DNA from: a virus
Direction: 5' to 3' (one strand)
Length of the DNA: 34,902 bases
Virus record (IMG/VR): IMGVR_UViG_3300043395_002563
Span: 1 to 34,902 of that record
The position numbers and the translations under genes were made by a program. Positions 29,550-34,902 of the stretch are shown here, piece by piece. The notes beneath the pieces are model-generated. The model saw nothing but the letters and a program-made list of their open reading frames with translations, was not told the DNA's origin and did not search any database. How positions within the stretch are numbered: the first letter of the stretch is position 1; each line of letters starts with the position of its first letter.

Positions 29550-32336
29550 CTACGCTCGTGCTGTAACTTTTTCAAGACCTGTCTGTGATCTATCGGCTAA
29601 TGATACCTTTCCTAGGCCAGTCTGGCTAGTACGCTGCGCTTCTTCTTGGGCTTTTTGTCCTGCTAAACCGGCTAGTGCCATTTGGTTTCTACTAATTAAA
29701 TCCGGTTTAAAACTACTGTCTAAAGGCATCTCTAAAAACCGGCTAAGCACTATGCGCCTTTGATAAGGGATCACACCTTTTTTCTCTACCTGCTCGGCAA
29801 TATTGTTTAAAAGCTGAGTTTTTAGCTCACCGTAAAAAGCGGGATATACTTCGCGCAGTGTTTCTAGGCTTTCTTTGGGAACGTAGTTTTCTTCTAGCTG
29901 TTTGAGAACGACTGTAGGATTTTCCACAACATCAACGTATCGGCCAAAGGTAAGCATTTCCGCTTGGCTCGGTTCGTAGGGGGCATCGAGTATACTCTGA
30001 TCGATAGGCTGTGGCATTTTCTGTAGGAGGAAAGATATTCCCCGGACCGTTGCCATCTGTATTGCTTGCGTAAACTTTGGAGCGATCTCAAAGGTTTCAT
30101 TGGTCGCGTTTTCCAAACTGTCTAGCAAATGGTCTGGCACATCGGTTAGGTTTTTTAGTTTTTCTACATATTTCTTATATTTTTCAGCTCTCTCTACAGG
30201 GCTAAGCTGATCCCACATCACACCAATACCGCGCGTAGGCGGTTTTACTTTTTCAAAAATTACTTTTGTAGCTTTATCAACCGCCTTGCTAGTAGCCTGG
30301 GACCACTTCTCTACTTTGCTTAGGCCTTTGATGATGTTTTCTGGTTTTGTGAAAGCCGTACCGATTTGGGCAGCCATGCCGCCTAGCCCACCAGACTTAG
30401 CAGCATCCATCAAGTCCCTAAAAAACCCATAGCCGCCAAAAGCCTCTGATACGTACTGCTTAGCTGCCAAGGCTTCATCAGATAGCTTGCCAGTAAAATC
30501 TTTAAGAGCCTTAACATCCATTTTAACATCAGGAGCATTCTTAATAGACTCTTCAGCTTGCTCAATAAATTCACGGAAAGATTTTAAAAAGTTTGTAGTT
30601 GATAGGGTTGGAATTTTAGTGCGGTAATCATTAATCTGGTTAAACATGGTGTTCACCTTTACAGGGTTCACCACGTAAATAGGTGTAGCCTCGCCTAGCG
30701 AGACTTTTTTCATAATGTTTTTTTCTAGGGCTGTAGTCCATTTAAGCAAAGAGCTAAATTTCTCGTTATAGGCTGATTGTCGAGCACCAGCTTCACCCCA
30801 TATATTTTGATCCGTTAAGCTATCTTTAATAGAAACACGTAATGGAGTAATAAATTCATTCAGGGCTTTTTGTTCAGCTCTTGGCAAGTCTTGACGAGGT
30901 TTTTCAAATCTTTCTAAATCTTCTAATAGCCTTCTATTTTCTACTAAATCATCATATACAGCGTAGCTATTTTTAAAGCCTTTCTGTACATTTTCATCCA
31001 TGCGCTCAACAATTTTTTCCGCCGTTCTCACAATACCTGGATCGTAAAGTAAAGGCTCTTTTTTCATTTCATTTACAGCGTTTCGCAAACCATTAGCCGT
31101 ATCAACGTATTGCGCTAATGGTCGATCAATAGCAATGTCTTCAAGTAGCCCAGACATTTCTTGTGGTCGGACATTTTTAGACATGGATTTGGTAAGTTTT
31201 TTAGAAACATTATAAATTTGCTCAATATTCTCGCCAAATACCTTAACCTTAGCGTCTTTTTCAGCGGTAGTTAAGACAATCCGTTTGGGATCCATTTCAG
31301 CGGCAAATTTTTCTAGAATTTCTTCCTCAGGGATTCCAGAAGTAACACTAGAGGCTTTAGCTAGCTTTTTAGTGAGAATCCCAGGTTCAAACACTGGCTG
31401 TCCAGCTGCTTGAGCTTCTTCTTCAGCTAGCTGTTTAGAAAGCAAAGAAGTAACTTCATCGTCTAAATCATCGCCTAGCTCAGCTACATTAAAACCAGGG
31501 ATACCAGCTTGCTCGCCTACAGCCTTGGGACCAACAACGGTTTTACCCACAAGGTTTTCAAAAGCTGACTGGTATACCTTCTTAGCTTTTTCTAGTGTCT
31601 TTTTGGCAGCTAGCGAGCCTACTTTAAAACCAGCGCCAAGAGCTCCACCTAAGATAGCTGACTGGCCTAGATGCCCTATAACGTTCTCAGCTGTTAGATC
31701 AGGATCGCCTAGGGCAGCCTCTGACACGGTTTGGCCTAGACCGAAAGCCAACCCCTCAATAGCACCACCAAGGGCTTTACCGCCTGTTTCTACAGCTGTA
31801 CGGGCTATAGCATTAGCCATAGCGGACTTGGGCAATAGGCTTGCAGCTTGGCCTACAGCTGCCGCCTCAGCTGCCCTAGCACCTTTGACAGCTAGCCCGG
31901 CAGGTGTAAAACTAAAGGGCGCCGTAGCTACCGCACCGCCTAGCTCTCCAATTAGGGACGTGCCAGGAAAATACTCTTTAAGAGCGGATAAGTGCTCCGG
32001 GCTAGTTAAACCAGTTTTGACGGCTAGGTAGTCTGATACCCCAAAGGTTCCACCACGAGCGGCACCAGCCAAACCGGCTTGTAGCTGCATGGTGTCAGAA
32101 CCATATTTAAAATCCCGACCTAGCTTTCTAAGCTCGTCGGGTTGCGGCATCCTATATCCATATCGGGCTATATTTTCCTGCACGTCTTCAGCCGGGACAA
32201 ACACTAGCTCGCCTGTAGGATTTAAAAGAACACCCTGCCCAGCAGGAGGCAGGTGTGTCCCAGAGGCTAAGCCCTCTGTCAGCTGTACAGGATCTAGCTC
32301 CTCTGGCTCACCAGTCTTGATGTTAATAGCTGCCAT
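29550..32336 (-). CDS. large internal virion / ejection protein, 928 aa
   Basis: The start (INIKTGEPEELDPVQLTEGL) is short and polar. Residues about 80-245 are rich in Ala, Gly and small hydrophobics (LAGAARGGTFGVSDYLAVKT, SAILGGALGAGFKVGSLAAK) and could enter a membrane. The rest to about residue 720 is charged and helical with several coiled coils. This pattern is typical of ejection proteins that form a conduit for DNA through the envelope in short-tailed phages. No lytic domain is seen. GAGGAA precedes ATG 32336. It follows two other internal-type proteins. Confidence 0.72.
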   Translation of the reverse strand: MAAINIKTGEPEELDPVQLTEGLASGTHLPPAGQGVLLNPTGELVFVPAEDVQENIARYGYRMPQPDELRKLGRDFKYGSDTMQLQAGLAGAARGGTFGVSDYLAVKTGLTSPEHLSALKEYFPGTSLIGELGGAVATAPFSFTPAGLAVKGARAAEAAAVGQAASLLPKSAMANAIARTAVETGGKALGGAIEGLAFGLGQTVSEAALGDPDLTAENVIGHLGQSAILGGALGAGFKVGSLAAKKTLEKAKKVYQSAFENLVGKTVVGPKAVGEQAGIPGFNVAELGDDLDDEVTSLLSKQLAEEEAQAAGQPVFEPGILTKKLAKASSVTSGIPEEEILEKFAAEMDPKRIVLTTAEKDAKVKVFGENIEQIYNVSKKLTKSMSKNVRPQEMSGLLEDIAIDRPLAQYVDTANGLRNAVNEMKKEPLLYDPGIVRTAEKIVERMDENVQKGFKNSYAVYDDLVENRRLLEDLERFEKPRQDLPRAEQKALNEFITPLRVSIKDSLTDQNIWGEAGARQSAYNEKFSSLLKWTTALEKNIMKKVSLGEATPIYVVNPVKVNTMFNQINDYRTKIPTLSTTNFLKSFREFIEQAEESIKNAPDVKMDVKALKDFTGKLSDEALAAKQYVSEAFGGYGFFRDLMDAAKSGGLGGMAAQIGTAFTKPENIIKGLSKVEKWSQATSKAVDKATKVIFEKVKPPTRGIGVMWDQLSPVERAEKYKKYVEKLKNLTDVPDHLLDSLENATNETFEIAPKFTQAIQMATVRGISFLLQKMPQPIDQSILDAPYEPSQAEMLTFGRYVDVVENPTVVLKQLEENYVPKESLETLREVYPAFYGELKTQLLNNIAEQVEKKGVIPYQRRIVLSRFLEMPLDSSFKPDLISRNQMALAGLAGQKAQEEAQRTSQTGLGKVSLADRSQTGLEKVTARA

Positions 32337-32337
32337 G

Positions 32338-33951
32338 TTATTTCCTCAAGAAAATGGATTGCTCTCGGCTGGACCTACCGCTTGGATTAAACCCTTGAAC
32401 GTAGGCGCTATAAACACCATTAAGCTTATTGTTAACTTGCTTAATAATAAAATCCACGGCTTCTTTTTGAGCTTGTGGATTTACTACTTTGCCAATTTGC
32501 GGCACTAAAGGCTCAATTAAAGCAATATCATCTTTAGTCAATGCACCTAGTTCGTTTAGATTTTTAAGCTCTAGCAGCATACTTTGTTGTAAGCGTTCCG
32601 CTTGAGCTTTTCTTGCCGTCATAGGTAGCGTCACACCGCGTTCCATTTCGGTGTAAAATTCACGTGCCAAGTCCCTAATTGGAAAATATACAGCCTGTTT
32701 TTCTTTTACTTTTTGAGCATCAGATGGGCTACCAGTCAGGTAGTAATTTCCGTTTGGCAACTGCACCATTCTCGCTTGAGTTTCTTGGTCAAGTTTAATC
32801 AGATCTTTTGCTGTCAAACCATTTGGATCAGTTAGCCGCGCTTGTTTTGCTGATTCGCCAGCTAACTGATTTTTAATCATGCCCATCTGTACATCCATTT
32901 GCCCTGAAGCTACTTGTGCAGCTGCCAAGGCTTGCTTACTACCCATTTTAGCAGCTTGTTGATTGATTTGGGCTTGAGTGACGGCCATGATTTGCATTTT
33001 AGTAGCCTGAAAAGCTTGATCTAGGCGACCATACTTTTGCAGGTTAAGGCTTAGTAGGTTTTGCTTTTTGCCTAGCTCAGCCTTTTGAGCGTCAATATCC
33101 CGGTCAATGGCATTATTAATTACGTCCATAGCCGGGTTAGATTTGGCACCTGTGAGTCCTTGAGATAGACCACCTAGCAAAAGGCTGATACCAGCTGTTA
33201 CACGGTTGCCGGTGCTGGCATTTGTCCAAATACGATTTGGATCAATCTTTTGGGTAGCAATACCTTTTTGCAGGTCTGCTATTTCACTATCTAGTTTCTC
33301 AGTCTGTTTACGATAGGCAATTTGTTGGAGCTCTAAATCTTTTGCCTGTTCATCGTACAGCCTAGCTTGCTCAATAGCCGCATCAGCATGGGCTTTGGCT
33401 TGTGCCATGGTGCCTTGCTGCATTTTTTCATAGCCAGACCTAATGTCTTCCGGAAGCATGAACGGTGCTGGCTGTCCTCCACCCATGCCAATTTTCATGT
33501 ATGGTGGGACAGTATCAGCTGTAGGCGCGGCAGGTGTAGTAACAGGTGTTTCTGTAGCTCCTGCCCAAGTGCCACTAGCTCCAGTTCTACCTGGGATAGG
33601 CTCAGAAACAGGTGTCATAGGTGTTTCAGGCTGTCCTTTAAACTCACCATAAGGTGCAAATTGCAACCCGCGTGATGTAGGGGCCTGTAATCCGGCTTCC
33701 ATAGCCTCACCGATAGGGCTAGCTACAGCACCAAAAATGTCTCCGATGCCTGATTGAGCTTTAAGACCTGCTTCTAAAGCTGATGGTGCAGGTTCTTCGA
33801 CCATCCCACCATCAGCATAGCCTACACGTGGCAACATCCTAAGCTTTTCCATAAATCCATCATCTAGGCCATATTTTGCGATAGAAAATGAGCTGTCACC
33901 ATTCCCAACCACAAATTTATTATCATCTTCATCTAGTAGATTGTAGTTCAT
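32338..33951 (-). CDS. internal virion protein, 537 aa
   Basis: ATG 33951 is two bases after the previous stop with GAGGA seven bases upstream; a longer frame from 34023 overlaps that gene and is unlikely. The start (NYNLLDEDDNKFVVGNG) leads to YADGGMVEEP near residue 48, the same motif as in the preceding gene. Then come Pro/Gly-rich linkers and long Gln/Ala helices (about residues 175-350), and a helical end with ARKAQAERLQQSMLLELKNL. It is probably a core or ejection protein. Confidence 0.74.
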   Translation of the reverse strand: MNYNLLDEDDNKFVVGNGDSSFSIAKYGLDDGFMEKLRMLPRVGYADGGMVEEPAPSALEAGLKAQSGIGDIFGAVASPIGEAMEAGLQAPTSRGLQFAPYGEFKGQPETPMTPVSEPIPGRTGASGTWAGATETPVTTPAAPTADTVPPYMKIGMGGGQPAPFMLPEDIRSGYEKMQQGTMAQAKAHADAAIEQARLYDEQAKDLELQQIAYRKQTEKLDSEIADLQKGIATQKIDPNRIWTNASTGNRVTAGISLLLGGLSQGLTGAKSNPAMDVINNAIDRDIDAQKAELGKKQNLLSLNLQKYGRLDQAFQATKMQIMAVTQAQINQQAAKMGSKQALAAAQVASGQMDVQMGMIKNQLAGESAKQARLTDPNGLTAKDLIKLDQETQARMVQLPNGNYYLTGSPSDAQKVKEKQAVYFPIRDLAREFYTEMERGVTLPMTARKAQAERLQQSMLLELKNLNELGALTKDDIALIEPLVPQIGKVVNPQAQKEAVDFIIKQVNNKLNGVYSAYVQGFNPSGRSSREQSIFLRK

Positions 33952-33952
33952 A

Positions 33953-34902
33953 TTAATCCTCGTCTTTCTTATTTTTGTCCCAGAATTTTTGAGATTCTGT
34001 TTGTCTTTGTTTTTTTGCATCAAATGGAGTTAATGGACCTTCGCCCTTTGGAAGTTCTCTAACTTTTTTTAACTTTTCCAATTCATCGGTAAGTTTAAGA
34101 TCTTTTTTATTATCTTTCAAAGTTTGATATAGGTTTATTTTTCTTTGCTCAAAAGCATTAAATATATTTCTAACATTTATATTACTTAAAGGTTTTGTTT
34201 CATTTGGTTGTAAAAATCTCATGGCTTCGGTTTTTGCCATAGCCATTTTTTGATACTCATCCCAAGCTTTTGCTACTTTTTTATTATTAAGATTGTCTTG
34301 GGCCAAATTTTCTAAAATATCAGTGGAAAAACCAATATCTTGTTTTGCCTTAGGAGAAGGGTTTTCAAAAATATTTTGAACAGCATTTTTTGCCGTTTGA
34401 GCGCTTTCATGAATTAAATCCATAGTTTTTGAACGTAGTTTTTCGCCTTCTTGTTTTAGTTTTTGTTTTTCATACTCTTTGGATATTTTTTTAAATTCAG
34501 CCAGCGATGGTAGTTTGGAGATATCAACATCATCAGCTGCCATTTGTTCTAATAGCTGCGCTGCTTTTCCTTCTTTGATTTGCTTAGCTGCACCACGTCC
34601 AAGCTTGGCACCGGGTAAAGGTAAAAGCGTTCCAGCTAGATCAGCGGCAGTGCTAGGGATCAAAGCCTCCGCCAGTGTGCTAGGCACCGTTGCCATAGCT
34701 GCGCCTAGTGTAGGGTAGCCAGCCTTTGCCATAGGCTCGACTACCCCTCTCGTTAGCATTTCATCTAGGCTTTGTTTCATAGGTGCTACACCTGGGATAG
34801 GTGCATCGAAACCTTTCTCTAGGTACTTTCTGCGAGACATGTCTAAGATCTCTTGATCCATGTCAGGCTCGACTACTCCACCGTCAGCGTAGTTTTTTTT
34901 TT
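33953..34902 (-). CDS. internal virion protein, C-terminal part (gene begins at 1268)
   Basis: This is the continuation of the 696-aa gene that opens at 1268; bases 34776-34902 repeat 1-127. The frame is open to the right edge. An internal ATG at 34861 is preceded by YADGGVVEPD in the same frame and is probably not the start. The section holds an Ala-rich hydrophobic stretch (TLGAAMATVPSTLAEALIPS), then a Lys/Asn/Gln-rich coiled tail (EFKKISKEYEKQKLKQEGEK, KKVRELPKGEG) ending KNKKDED. The A/T content rises near the end. Its stop abuts the next internal protein. Confidence 0.8.
   Translation of the reverse strand, partial: KKNYADGGVVEPDMDQEILDMSRRKYLEKGFDAPIPGVAPMKQSLDEMLTRGVVEPMAKAGYPTLGAAMATVPSTLAEALIPSTAADLAGTLLPLPGAKLGRGAAKQIKEGKAAQLLEQMAADDVDISKLPSLAEFKKISKEYEKQKLKQEGEKLRSKTMDLIHESAQTAKNAVQNIFENPSPKAKQDIGFSTDILENLAQDNLNNKKVAKAWDEYQKMAMAKTEAMRFLQPNETKPLSNINVRNIFNAFEQRKINLYQTLKDNKKDLKLTDELEKLKKVRELPKGEGPLTPFDAKKQRQTESQKFWDKNKKDED
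34776..34902. repeat. terminal direct repeat, right copy (contig overlap)
   Basis: Exact second copy of bases 1-127. Removing one copy gives a 34,775-bp circle. The repeat ends in T10 (A10 on the coding strand), so nothing beyond it is unique at this edge. Confidence 0.95.

Noticed and set aside
31525-32031. 168-codon plus-strand frame opposite the 928-aa gene
   Set aside because: It is antisense to the Ala/Gly-rich region of a well-supported gene; its Ala/Pro/Ser content is what such a shadow gives.
32338-34023. Longer start (24 more residues) for the 537-aa internal protein
   Set aside because: It would overlap the previous gene by 71 bp with no ribosome site, whereas ATG 33951 has GAGGA at good distance.

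Overview
This window is one near-complete phage genome. Bases 1-127 are repeated exactly at 34776-34902, so the contig closes to a circle (or circularly permuted molecule) of 34,775 bp. The late gene order continues unbroken across the join: the gene entering at 1268 on the minus strand reads off the left edge and continues in frame from 34775 down to 33953. The virion genes suggest a short-tailed (podovirus-like) phage of a bacterium. There is a portal, scaffold, capsid, head-tail adaptor, long beta-rich tail nozzle and three large internal/ejection-type proteins, but no tape measure, sheath or tail tube. An N-terminal lipobox in one accessory gene and an L-alanyl-D-glutamate-type peptidase fit a peptidoglycan-bearing bacterial host, which I cannot name. 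I see no integrase, repressor, DNA polymerase or RNA polymerase, so the phage probably uses the host replicase and transcriptase.

Layout on the circle. The late module is one leftward run: an unknown gene, small terminase, GNAT-like protein, AT-hook-like protein, a 70-aa protein, tRNA-Asn, large terminase, portal, scaffold, major capsid, head-tail adaptor and nozzle (13739 to 1272). It then crosses the join to three internal virion proteins, a tail-fibre cluster and the endolysin (34.9 kb down to 22459). Two minus-strand terminators (5381-5416 and 6300-6330) sit around the capsid genes. The early/accessory region spans 13.8-22.5 kb. It holds two small rightward genes, a lipoprotein, two unknown genes, a repeat-rich 386-bp non-coding region that is my best origin candidate, an SF3-type helicase and an AEP-type primase. 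It also holds a RuvC-like resolvase on the plus strand, a staphylococcal-nuclease-like protein, several small membrane or acidic proteins and two adjacent CAP-superfamily proteins. A divergent promoter pair at about 20.97/21.05 kb then drives the CAP operon leftward and a recombination operon rightward (126-aa protein, RecT-like annealing protein, small protein).

How it works together (inference): primase plus helicase start replication, probably at 15473-15858, using the host polymerase. The RecT-like protein, RuvC-like resolvase and SNase-like nuclease handle recombination and branched DNA. Terminase packages DNA through the portal into a scaffold-assembled capsid, and the nozzle, internal proteins and fibres deliver it. 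The peptidase lyses the cell; no classical holin is obvious, but three small membrane proteins are candidates. The least explained parts are the iteron region, the two CAP proteins, the lipoprotein with its hairpin-masked ribosome site, and the tRNA that abuts the large-terminase start codon.
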